NCBI GenBank assembly: GCA_024644875.1
Contig: JAHEGY010000045.1
Span: 1 to 33,571 of the forward strand
Length of the DNA: 33,571 bases
Origin: Cyclobacteriaceae bacterium
GTDB lineage: Bacteria > Bacteroidota > Bacteroidia > Cytophagales > Cyclobacteriaceae
Direction of reading: 5' to 3'
The translations under genes and the position numbers were made by a program. The notes under the pieces are model-generated. The model saw nothing but the letters and a program-made list of their open reading frames with translations, was not told the origin of the DNA and made no database searches. Positions 8,591 through 16,649 of the stretch are shown here, piece after piece (position 1 is the first letter of the stretch; each line of letters starts with the position of its first letter).

Positions 8591-11365
8591 AAAATCTGTT
8601 TTATACTATCTATTGTAATACTGGGATGCCAGCCGGAAAAGATCGACCCATGGATAATGACCGCCCCGGCAGGAGACATGTATGTTGAAATCAACAAAGA
8701 GGGAAAAACTGTTTTACCGAATGGAAGATTTATTACTCCACCCGGTTTAACATATGAGGTTGCCCCCCACCCCTATGGATTGATTCTGAGTCCTGATGGA
8801 AAAATCGCTGTTACATCAAATTCCGGAACAAATCCCTTATCAATAAGTATTCTGAGGGATATTACTTCTGAAAAGCCCCAGATACAGCAAATCCCTCCTG
8901 GTCCTTCAACGGATGAAGGTGTTCTTGCCTCTGTGTTTATGGGACTTGCCATTTCCAATGACAACAGTTCTGTTTATGTTGCCGGTGGACAGGAGAACAA
9001 GATCTTCATATTTGATTTGAGGAACGGGGATCCTAAAGGATATATCGATTGTGCATTCGTGGATGCTGATCATGATTATTCTCATGGTTATATAGGTGAT
9101 ATGGTATTAAGTAAGGATGGACTTACACTCTATGCTGTCGACCAGATCAACTTTCGCGTGATTCTAATAGATGTGGAGCAGAAAATAATTTTACATAATG
9201 TTCCCGTCGGCCGTTACCCATTCGGAATAACCCTGTCTCCTGATAATAGAAAGGCTTTTGTTGCGAATGTAGGCATGTTTGCCTACGAGAAGATCAAGGG
9301 TATCGAACCGGAAAACATGAAAGATACCGGATTGAAATTTCCTCCATTCGGATATAATACTGAGGAGGCTGAAAAAGGCATTAAAACCGATTCTCTTGAA
9401 GTTCCAGGATTGGGAGAGGTCAATTCACCGGAGGCATTTTCCGTATTCACCATTGATCTGCAGAAATCCGATAAACCGGAAGTAACCGCTAAAATCAAAA
9501 CAGGACATCTCGTAGGCGCATTGGTTGAAGGGATCCCTGCAGTTGGCGGTTCCAGCCCTAATTCCCTGGTAGCAACTGATGATTATGTATTTGTCAGTAA
9601 TGGCAACAATGACAATATATCCGTAATCGATATTAAGCAAGATACTGTTTTACATGAAATCGAGTTAAAACCGGATAAAAGAATTCAATCTTTCAGGGGT
9701 ATTATTCCTTTCGGACTTGCCTTGTCACCCGATCATAAACGATTATATGTTGCCGAAGCGGGTATTAACGCTATTGGAGTGATAGATACTAAAACGCTCA
9801 AAGTCCTTGGCCATATCCCGGCAGGCTGGTTTCCTTCCAAACTTAAAGTTACGCCTGACGGAAAGCATCTTGTGGTAGCCAATGCGAAAGGATATGGAAG
9901 CGGGCCTAATGCCGGGTCGAAATTCGATCCTTTTTTATATGGCAGCTATATCGGGAACCTGATGCGGGGTTCGGTATCGGTTTTTGCTATCCCGGAGGAG
10001 GATGAACTAAAAGCTCTTTCTGAAAAGGTGATCGAAAACAATTTCAGAATGCTAAAATCCAGCTCTCAGGAATTTGAGTGGCGACAAAACAATCCTGTGC
10101 CTTTATACCCCGGTGAAAGGAGCTCACCAATTAAGCATATTGTGTTTATATCAAAAGAGAACAGGACCTATGATGAGGTATTCGGGCAAGTTGAAAAAGG
10201 TAAGGGAATGAAAGAACTGGCCAGGTATGGTAAAAATGTTTCTATTAGATATAAGGGAATGGAAGAATCCATCGATAATCTAACGGTAATGCCCAACCAT
10301 TTACAGCTTGCAAAAGAATTTGGCATATCAGATAATTTCTACGTCGATGCGGATGTATCCGCCGACGGTCATAGATGGCTGGTAAATACCTATCCCAATG
10401 AATGGGTGGAAACAAGCACAGCAGCCAGTTATGGAGGCAACAGAACTTTCAAGTCTGATTCTAAAGCTCCAGGTGTTTACGCCATGAATGGATCAGCAGG
10501 TGCGATATATCCCGAAGATTATAATGAAGCAGGATCCATGTGGGATCACCTGGAAAGAAATGGTAAGGAATTCTTTAACTTCGGGTTCAGTATTATGTTC
10601 GAACCAGCCTCCTATCAACCTGATTTCAAATATACAGGCATCAGGCATTATATAAACTTCCCGGTCCCTCAACCTATTTTTGAAAGGACTTCAAGAACCT
10701 ATCCCACCTATAATATGGCTATTCCCGATCAGTTCAGAATTGATATGTTTATACAGGAATTTAGTGAGAAATGGATGAATGGAAAAGATCCGATGCCATC
10801 TCTGATTACTGTCATTATTCCCAATGATCATGGTGCCGACGACCGGCCTGAAGCTGGATTTCCATACCGGGAGAGTTATATGGCCGACAATGACCTTGCC
10901 GTAGGCAGGATTGTCGAATTCCTGTCACATACTCCTTACTGGAAAAATATGATGATCGTAATTACAGAAGATGATGCCCAGAACGGGGTTGACCATATTG
11001 ATGCGCACCGTAGTTTGCTGATGGTGATCTCTCCCTATGTAAAACGAGATTATGTCAGCCATATGCATTATAGTTTTGGGAGTTTGTTTAAAACCTTCTG
11101 GAATATACTGGGTCTCCCTTATCTGAATCAATATGATGCAGGCGCTACTGATCTGGCTGATTTTTTTACCGGCGAACCTGATTTTACCCCCTATTCGGCA
11201 TTGAGCGTTGATGAAAGGATATTCAAACCGCAGGAAGCCCTGGATCCGTTTGATGAAGATTTTGACTGGACAGCCGTGGAAGAATCACCGGAACTGGACA
11301 ATGTCGATGATATGCTGAATGAGAGTAAAGAAAGAGATGAATACCGGTTAAATGACCAGCAATAA
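8585..11365 (+). CDS. Bifunctional YncE-like beta-propeller / phosphoesterase lipoprotein
   Basis: A 926-aa fusion. MKKICFILSIVILGC is a lipoprotein signal (Cys15). Residues about 50-460 form a YncE-type propeller with repeated blades such as GLALSPDHKRLYVAEAG and VSNGNNDNISVIDIKQ. Residues about 515-870 are a phosphoesterase of the alkaline phosphatase superfamily, with ENRTYDEVFG, NDHGAD near residue 747 and TEDDAQNGVDHIDAHRS near residue 795 carrying metal-site Asp and His residues. The start is GTG inside the last unit of the 14-bp repeat; no better ATG exists. Its place between two sulfatases suggests it acts on the same glycan or on a phosphorylated or phosphodiester-linked substrate. 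The natural substrate of this fusion family is not known to me. Confidence 0.88.
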   Translation: MKKICFILSIVILGCQPEKIDPWIMTAPAGDMYVEINKEGKTVLPNGRFITPPGLTYEVAPHPYGLILSPDGKIAVTSNSGTNPLSISILRDITSEKPQIQQIPPGPSTDEGVLASVFMGLAISNDNSSVYVAGGQENKIFIFDLRNGDPKGYIDCAFVDADHDYSHGYIGDMVLSKDGLTLYAVDQINFRVILIDVEQKIILHNVPVGRYPFGITLSPDNRKAFVANVGMFAYEKIKGIEPENMKDTGLKFPPFGYNTEEAEKGIKTDSLEVPGLGEVNSPEAFSVFTIDLQKSDKPEVTAKIKTGHLVGALVEGIPAVGGSSPNSLVATDDYVFVSNGNNDNISVIDIKQDTVLHEIELKPDKRIQSFRGIIPFGLALSPDHKRLYVAEAGINAIGVIDTKTLKVLGHIPAGWFPSKLKVTPDGKHLVVANAKGYGSGPNAGSKFDPFLYGSYIGNLMRGSVSVFAIPEEDELKALSEKVIENNFRMLKSSSQEFEWRQNNPVPLYPGERSSPIKHIVFISKENRTYDEVFGQVEKGKGMKELARYGKNVSIRYKGMEESIDNLTVMPNHLQLAKEFGISDNFYVDADVSADGHRWLVNTYPNEWVETSTAASYGGNRTFKSDSKAPGVYAMNGSAGAIYPEDYNEAGSMWDHLERNGKEFFNFGFSIMFEPASYQPDFKYTGIRHYINFPVPQPIFERTSRTYPTYNMAIPDQFRIDMFIQEFSEKWMNGKDPMPSLITVIIPNDHGADDRPEAGFPYRESYMADNDLAVGRIVEFLSHTPYWKNMMIVITEDDAQNGVDHIDAHRSLLMVISPYVKRDYVSHMHYSFGSLFKTFWNILGLPYLNQYDAGATDLADFFTGEPDFTPYSALSVDERIFKPQEALDPFDEDFDWTAVEESPELDNVDDMLNESKERDEYRLNDQQ

Positions 11366-11457
11366 TAAATCAGTATATATTCTCTTTCACATTTTTAAGC
11401 AATTGTTTTAAATTACCGGCCTGTTTGGATGTTGCTTTTTTAATAAAACGTATTAGA

Positions 11458-13002
11458 ATGAGAATCTTTCCATATTTAATAATAGGATTTCTGGTTTTTG
11501 GATGCACTTCAAAACCCGTTGAAACTGTTCAAAAAAGACCCAACATCGTTTTTATCATGTCAGACGATCATGCCTACCAGGCAATCAGTGCCTTTGGTCA
11601 TGGCCTTATTCAGACTCCGGGCATCGACCGCCTGGCCAAAGAAGGTGTTATGTTTGAAAATTCCTTTGTCACGAATTCCATTTGCGCCCCGAGCCGGGCT
11701 GTTTTACTGACCGGGAAGCACAGTCACCTGAATGGTGTTTTGGATAACCTCCTCTCATTTGACGGCTCCCAGCAAACTTTCCCTAAACTATTGCAGAACG
11801 CTGGATATGAAACAGCCATGGTGGGCAAGTGGCACCTGAAGTCCACACCAACAGGATTTGATTATTTCAATATTCTGAGAGGACAGGGAGAGTATTATAA
11901 TCCTTTCTTTATAGGTGAGAAAGATACTGTTCAGATCGAAGGATATGTAACAGATATAACCACTGACATTGCAATTGACTGGTTAAAATCGAGAAATGAT
12001 GACGAAAGTCCATTCTGTCTTTTACTTCATCACAAAGCTCCTCATCGTAACTGGATGCCGAATTTAAAACATTTATCCCTGTTTGACGGCGAGGATCTCC
12101 CCGTACCGGAAAATTATTTTGATGATTATAGAACCAGGTCTGCCGCAGCTGCGGAACAGGCTATGGAAGTGGCCCGGGATATGAGAGATCAGTGGGACCT
12201 GAAAGTTTTACCTGATGATCCGAATGTAGATAACTGGGCTGATAAGGGTTATGCATGGCATTACGGGAAACTGCTTACTGATGAACAAAAGGAGGTCTGG
12301 GATGCATTTTATAATCCCAGGAATGAAATCTATACCAGTGGTACCATGACTGAGGAGGAAACAGCCATTTGGAAATACCAGCGGTATATTAAAGATTACC
12401 TGCGCTGTATTGCCTCTGTGGATGAAAATGTCGGACGAGTGCTTGATGTACTTGATGAAATGAATTTAAGTGAGAATACCCTAGTTGTTTATACTTCAGA
12501 CCAGGGATTTTACCTGGGTGAGCACGGCTGGTTTGATAAAAGATTCATGTATGAAGAATCCTTCAGAATGCCTCTCCTGATGCGTTTTCCTGGCATGACG
12601 GTTGGAGGGAAAATAGTGACACAACTGGTACAGAACCTGGATTTTGCCCCCACATTCCTGGACCTGGCCGGTGTGGAGATACCGGAGGACATGCAGGGAT
12701 TATCCCTTCTCCCACTATTAAAGGAAGAAGATCCGGGTGATTTAAGAGAATCACTGTATTATCATTATTATGAGTACCCGGGAGCACATAGTGTAAAAAG
12801 ACACTATGGTATCCGTAATGATCAATATAAACTGATCCATTTCTACCACGACATCGATGCCTGGGAGTTGTATGATTTGAAGAACGACCCTTCCGAGATG
12901 AATAATCTCATCGAAAATCCCGATTATGAAGGACTCATCCAATCATTAAAAGCGGAATTGAGAGAATTGCAGGTTCAATATAAAGACACAATAAGTATTT
13001 AA
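11458..13002 (+). CDS. Sulfatase lipoprotein, N-acetylglucosamine-6-sulfatase-like, S1 family
   Basis: A 514-aa lipoprotein from the ATG at 11458; an upstream TTG would add 11 residues before the signal. The signal MRIFPYLIIGFLVFGC has lipobox VFGC (Cys16). Asp36-Asp37 (SDDHA), Cys76 in SICAPSRAVLLTGKHSH (formylglycine site), MVGKWHLK, HHKAPHRNWMP and TSDQGFYLGEHGW give a complete sulfatase active site. The HKAPHRNW stretch and the overall order resemble the S1_11 group, which includes GlcNAc-6-O-sulfatases from gut Bacteroides. It is 92 bp after the propeller fusion and 12 bp before the isomerase gene. 6-O-sulfated glucosamine or GlcNAc is the likely substrate, by family resemblance. Confidence 0.87.
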   Translation: MRIFPYLIIGFLVFGCTSKPVETVQKRPNIVFIMSDDHAYQAISAFGHGLIQTPGIDRLAKEGVMFENSFVTNSICAPSRAVLLTGKHSHLNGVLDNLLSFDGSQQTFPKLLQNAGYETAMVGKWHLKSTPTGFDYFNILRGQGEYYNPFFIGEKDTVQIEGYVTDITTDIAIDWLKSRNDDESPFCLLLHHKAPHRNWMPNLKHLSLFDGEDLPVPENYFDDYRTRSAAAAEQAMEVARDMRDQWDLKVLPDDPNVDNWADKGYAWHYGKLLTDEQKEVWDAFYNPRNEIYTSGTMTEEETAIWKYQRYIKDYLRCIASVDENVGRVLDVLDEMNLSENTLVVYTSDQGFYLGEHGWFDKRFMYEESFRMPLLMRFPGMTVGGKIVTQLVQNLDFAPTFLDLAGVEIPEDMQGLSLLPLLKEEDPGDLRESLYYHYYEYPGAHSVKRHYGIRNDQYKLIHFYHDIDAWELYDLKNDPSEMNNLIENPDYEGLIQSLKAELRELQVQYKDTISI

Positions 13003-13014
13003 AGAAGATATATT

Positions 13015-13935
13015 ATGCATGATTTAGGTTTTGTTAGCGCCATTATGGCAGATAAAAGCTTTGAAGAGGTTATCACCTTTGCCAGCAAGAAAAAGTTCAA
13101 ATGCGTTGAGATTATGTGCTGGCCTGTAGGCAAAGCTGAAAGACGATATGCCGGGGTTACACATATCAATGTGGAGGAACTGGATGATGCCAGGATCCAT
13201 TATATCAATAATTTCCTGATGGAAAAAGGGATATATATCTCCGGATTGGGATATTACCCAAACCCATTGGATCCGGATGAAGAAACTTCTGAAAAGGCTT
13301 TTGAACATATAAAAAAGGTGATTGCTGCTGCATCAAAGCTGGGAATACCAGTTGTAAATACGTTTATCGGTAGAGATCCGAAGAAAAGTATAGAAGATAA
13401 TTTGAAATTATTCGAGGATAAATGGCCGCCAATTATTGAATATGCTGATAGCATGGGCATAAATATCGGTATTGAGAATTGTCCAATGATCTTCACAAAG
13501 GACGAATGGCCTGGAGGCAAAAACCTGGCCACAACACCTGTCATCTGGGATAAGATGTTTGAGATCATTCCAAATAAGAATTTTGGATTAAACTATGATC
13601 CCTCACATCTGGTATGGCAGCAAATGGATGAGATACAGCCAATATTTAATTACAAGGACCGTCTGCACCATATACATCTAAAAGATGTAAAGTTATACAA
13701 AGATAAATTGGACAAGCATGGAATTATGGCCTATCCTTTGCGATACCATTCACCGAAGCTTCCTGGCCTGGGTGATGTACGATGGTCTGACTTTTTCTCA
13801 GCTTTATCCAGTGTCGGTTATCGTGGCCCATGTTGCATTGAAGTGGAAGACCGGGCTTTTGAAGAGTCCGAGACCGACATACAGAATTCAATACTCATCA
13901 GCCGGAATTTTTTGAGACAGTTCTTGGTGCTGTAA
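13015..13935 (+). CDS. Sugar phosphate isomerase/epimerase-like TIM-barrel protein (cytoplasmic)
   Basis: A 306-aa protein of the xylose isomerase-like/AP endonuclease 2 superfamily. Likely metal ligands are Glu154 in IGIENCPM, Asp195 and His198 in NYDPSHL, His221 and Asp224 in HIHLKD, and Glu276 in CIEVED. No signal peptide is present, so it acts inside the cell. It starts 12 bp after the sulfatase stop and ends the operon before the terminator at 13995. Members of this superfamily isomerise or epimerise sugars, keto-sugars or inositols; the specific reaction cannot be fixed, but the location suggests it handles the sugar released by the upstream exported enzymes. Confidence 0.9.
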   Translation: MHDLGFVSAIMADKSFEEVITFASKKKFKCVEIMCWPVGKAERRYAGVTHINVEELDDARIHYINNFLMEKGIYISGLGYYPNPLDPDEETSEKAFEHIKKVIAAASKLGIPVVNTFIGRDPKKSIEDNLKLFEDKWPPIIEYADSMGINIGIENCPMIFTKDEWPGGKNLATTPVIWDKMFEIIPNKNFGLNYDPSHLVWQQMDEIQPIFNYKDRLHHIHLKDVKLYKDKLDKHGIMAYPLRYHSPKLPGLGDVRWSDFFSALSSVGYRGPCCIEVEDRAFEESETDIQNSILISRNFLRQFLVL

Positions 13936-13994
13936 AAAATATTTATATAACTATTTCAAGATTAATTCAGGAACTTAAAGCCAATAGTCCTTAT

Positions 13995-14022
13995 AAAATG
14001 CACTCTTCAGTGCATTTTTTTT
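13995..14022 (+). terminator. Rho-independent terminator of the sulfatase operon
   Basis: AAAATGCACT (13995-14004), loop CTTC, AGTGCATTTT (14009-14018) gives a perfect 10-bp stem followed by a T run. The A-rich left arm could also let it work on the other strand, but no gene faces it from that side. Confidence 0.85.
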
Positions 14023-14207
14023 ATTCATTTTAAAATTCAATTATCAAAATATATATTATTGATAATCAAGTATATATGGAAATTATAAAGTAGAATAAAA
14101 CTGATAGAAAATAATTATTTCTAAATTGAATTGAAATATAACAATTTCAGGGGTTTCCTTTCGTTAAATAATCGTATATAAAAGTACAAAACAATAAACA
14201 AGGTAGT
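14023..14207. other. AT-rich spacer with a short inverted repeat
   Basis: ATTATCAA at 14040-14047 and TTGATAAT at 14059-14066 form a perfect 8-bp inverted repeat about 140 bp upstream of the small gene. It may be an operator or a chance palindrome in AT-rich DNA. No clear promoter was found. Confidence 0.35.
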
Positions 14208-14381
14208 ATGAAAGCGTATGAATTTTTATTAGAAAAAGGAATCAACAAAGTACACCAACCCAGCAAAAGATATAACCTAAGCGTTCACGAGCTAATCACA
14301 TTTTTAGAGGAATTTGCACAAAGAGAGAAAAAGGTATTTTACAATCCTTTTGAGATAAGGATGTATAAAAATCTATCTTAA
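14208..14381 (+). CDS. Small unrecognised 57-aa protein
   Basis: ATG 14208 to TAA 14379-14381 encodes 57 residues, starting MKAYEFLLEKGINKVHQPSK and ending EIRMYKNLS. It is soluble, charged and predicted helical (HELITFLEEFAQREKK) with no signal or membrane segment. It reads as a real protein rather than random AT-rich translation: acidic and basic residues alternate, and a strong terminator follows about 110 bp later with no other gene between. I do not recognise the family. Confidence 0.55.
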   Translation: MKAYEFLLEKGINKVHQPSKRYNLSVHELITFLEEFAQREKKVFYNPFEIRMYKNLS

Positions 14382-14491
14382 ACAATGTAGGGCCCGATCA
14401 ACCAGAACTTAATAAGAAAAAGATCAGCGATAATTAGTATAAGCTTTGTTTTAAAACGATTAAAGCCAAATTGTCAAAAACGATAGCTATG

Positions 14492-14523
14492 AATCCCGCC
14501 TAACCAGCGGGATTTTCTTTTTA
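14492..14523 (+). terminator. Rho-independent terminator after the small gene
   Basis: AATCCCGC (14492-14499), loop of 7 nt, GCGGGATT (14507-14514) gives a GC-rich perfect 8-bp stem followed by TTCTTTTTATTT. It ends a transcript that can only come from the 57-codon gene or from a non-coding RNA in 14208-14490. Confidence 0.85.
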
Positions 14524-14643
14524 TTTCCTATTCCACTTTATTTTGCCTCTTGAAATCAATTATTTGTCCTATTACATCCATGAGGTTGATTTCTTAGGTC
14601 TTTTTAGGTTGTATTCTGTATCTTTACTTTCATTTTTTTGATC

Positions 14644-15720
14644 ATGAAAGCACTTATACTTGAAACTCTGGATATCCGGCCATTGAATGTTGGCCTTACA
14701 GATACTTTCACTATTTCACAAGGCAGTGTGCAGGAAGTACAAAGCCTTCTGGTCTCCTTAACATTGGATAACGGGATGAAAGGCTATGGAGAGATCACCC
14801 CTTTTCCCGAACTTGCGGGGGAGACCAAAGAGGTCTGCATAGAAAGATTTAATGAAGTTTCACCTGAGCTGATCGGCAAATCATTAAATAATATTCGTGC
14901 TTTGAGTCATATACTCGAAGAAGCACTTCCTGGCAGTCCATCAGTTAAATGTGGAATAGAGATCAGCATGCTGGATGCGTTGACACGGACCCTGGAAACA
15001 CCAATGTGGTCTTATTTTGGGGGCTTGAATGAGGAAATCCTTCAGACTGATATTACCATACCTATTCTTTCACATGAGAGGTCGCTGGAATTAGCCGATA
15101 AATGGGTAAAAAAAGGCTTCCGAACCCTAAAGATCAAGGTAGGTTCCGATCATGACAAGGAAATCAATCTTATATCGGAAATTAACAAAAAATATCCTGA
15201 TATTCAGTTCATTATAGATGCCAATCAGGCATTTGAAGAAAACCAAACGCTTGAATTTACGAGGGAATTACTGGCAAAGGATTGTGATATTATTCTCCTG
15301 GAACAACCATTGAATCGTTACGATTTTATTGGTATGGGGAGGTTAAAAAAACTATTAAATGTACCCATCGCTGCTGATGAATCCGTGTTTTCCAGGCAGG
15401 ACCTTCAGCAGGTGATTAAATATAACTCGGCTGATGTTGTGAACCTGAAAATAATGAAAACAGGGGTATTCAATGCCCTTGATATTTGCTCAACCGCAAG
15501 ATCAATGGGCTATGAATTGATGATCGGTGGAATGGTGGAAACCAGGATAGCTATGGGCTGCTCTGTTGCCATAGCCATGGGATATGCTCCTATAAAATAT
15601 ATCGATCTGGATACGCCCCTTTTATTATCATCAGACCCTGTCATTGGCGGATACAGCTATTGCGGACCAGACATTATGTCCTGGGACACTCCAGGCCTGG
15701 GGATGGAACCATTAATTTAG
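14644..15720 (+). CDS. Dipeptide epimerase (L-Ala-D/L-Glu epimerase type), enolase superfamily
   Basis: A 358-aa cytoplasmic enzyme from the ATG at 14644. It has the capping domain and the (beta/alpha)7-beta barrel of muconate lactonizing enzyme-type proteins. Lys163-x-Lys165 (LKIKVGSD) and Lys269 (NLKIMKTG) are the two-base catalytic lysines. Asp192 (IDANQ), Glu220 (LEQPL) and Asp245 (AADES) are the Mg ligands. These positions and spacings agree closely with Bacillus YkfB. Such enzymes epimerise L-Ala-D-Glu from murein peptides, although Bacteroidota homologues vary in dipeptide preference. It ends one base before the convergent gene's stop. Confidence 0.9.
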   Translation: MKALILETLDIRPLNVGLTDTFTISQGSVQEVQSLLVSLTLDNGMKGYGEITPFPELAGETKEVCIERFNEVSPELIGKSLNNIRALSHILEEALPGSPSVKCGIEISMLDALTRTLETPMWSYFGGLNEEILQTDITIPILSHERSLELADKWVKKGFRTLKIKVGSDHDKEINLISEINKKYPDIQFIIDANQAFEENQTLEFTRELLAKDCDIILLEQPLNRYDFIGMGRLKKLLNVPIAADESVFSRQDLQQVIKYNSADVVNLKIMKTGVFNALDICSTARSMGYELMIGGMVETRIAMGCSVAIAMGYAPIKYIDLDTPLLLSSDPVIGGYSYCGPDIMSWDTPGLGMEPLI

Positions 15721-15721
15721 C

Positions 15722-16627
15722 TTATCCCTTAAAGATCTTCTGCATACGCTTTGAGATATCCTCCAGTCTTTTTCTGTCCCCTCCCGGTACTTCTGCCGAA
15801 GCCCAACCATTGTACCCGATATCATCCAGTGCTTCCATGACGGCCGGCCAGTTGCAATCTCCTTCCATCAGTTCAACCTCAAAGCCCTTCCATATCCCTT
15901 CTTCGGATTGCTTTTTCCTGCTATATTCCTTTGCATCGATTCGCATAATCCTTTTATCCAGTATGTGTATCCATTGTTCAGGCCATCCATATCGTACTAT
16001 ATTTCCTACATCAAAATACCAACCTACCATTTTACTATCCAGTTCATCGATATACCTGGCCGCTTCAATTGGACTGATCAGGAAATTATTCCAGACATTT
16101 TCAATTGCTATTTTTATTCCGGTTTCCTCGGCATAGGGTATTAATTTCCTGATCTCTTCCTGGGAACGTTTATAAGCATCATCATAGGAAACTTCGTTAT
16201 TGACTACTCCGGGAACAAGCAATACAGTGGTGCCTCCATATGCCTTACAATCGTTTAGGGAGGTTTTCATAGCTTCCACACATTGGGCCCTAACCTTCTC
16301 ATCCGGATGGGACATGGGGCTTTTCCAGTGAACCGAGTTAATAACACCGGGTACTTCAAGCCCTGTTTTTTTACTTGCCTCTATAACCTCATCATTATTA
16401 AGATTATTCGGACTATCCATTTCAACACCATCAAATCCGATATCCTTCAGCAGCTGGAATTTTTCCAATACCGACATGTTTCCCTTTACCATTCCATATT
16501 TAAGACATATTTTGATATCAGGCTTTGCAAATGCAGATTTGTTTGTTGCACCTGTGATCGATAAGGGATTCACCATCGACAGTCCTACTAATCCGGCACT
16601 TGCTTTAATGAATTCTTTGCGTTGCAT
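15722..16627 (-). CDS. Exported sugar isomerase/epimerase-like TIM-barrel protein with Tat-like signal
   Basis: A 301-aa protein starting MQRKEFIKASAGLVGLSM, a Tat-like signal with Arg-Lys in place of the twin Arg, followed by a xylose isomerase-like TIM barrel. Candidate metal ligands are Glu176 (IAIENVWN), Asp206 (WYFDVGN), Asp231 (MRIDAKE) and Glu279 (ASAEVPGG). It lies 22 bp downstream of a Tat-exported Gfo/Idh/MocA gene and is surely cotranscribed with it. Such pairs occur in pathways that oxidise glycosides at C3 and then cleave or isomerise the keto-sugar in the periplasm. The exact reaction is unknown. Confidence 0.88.
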   Translation of the reverse strand: MQRKEFIKASAGLVGLSMVNPLSITGATNKSAFAKPDIKICLKYGMVKGNMSVLEKFQLLKDIGFDGVEMDSPNNLNNDEVIEASKKTGLEVPGVINSVHWKSPMSHPDEKVRAQCVEAMKTSLNDCKAYGGTTVLLVPGVVNNEVSYDDAYKRSQEEIRKLIPYAEETGIKIAIENVWNNFLISPIEAARYIDELDSKMVGWYFDVGNIVRYGWPEQWIHILDKRIMRIDAKEYSRKKQSEEGIWKGFEVELMEGDCNWPAVMEALDDIGYNGWASAEVPGGDRKRLEDISKRMQKIFKG

Positions 16628-16649
16628 ATTATTTTCTTTTTTTGAATTA

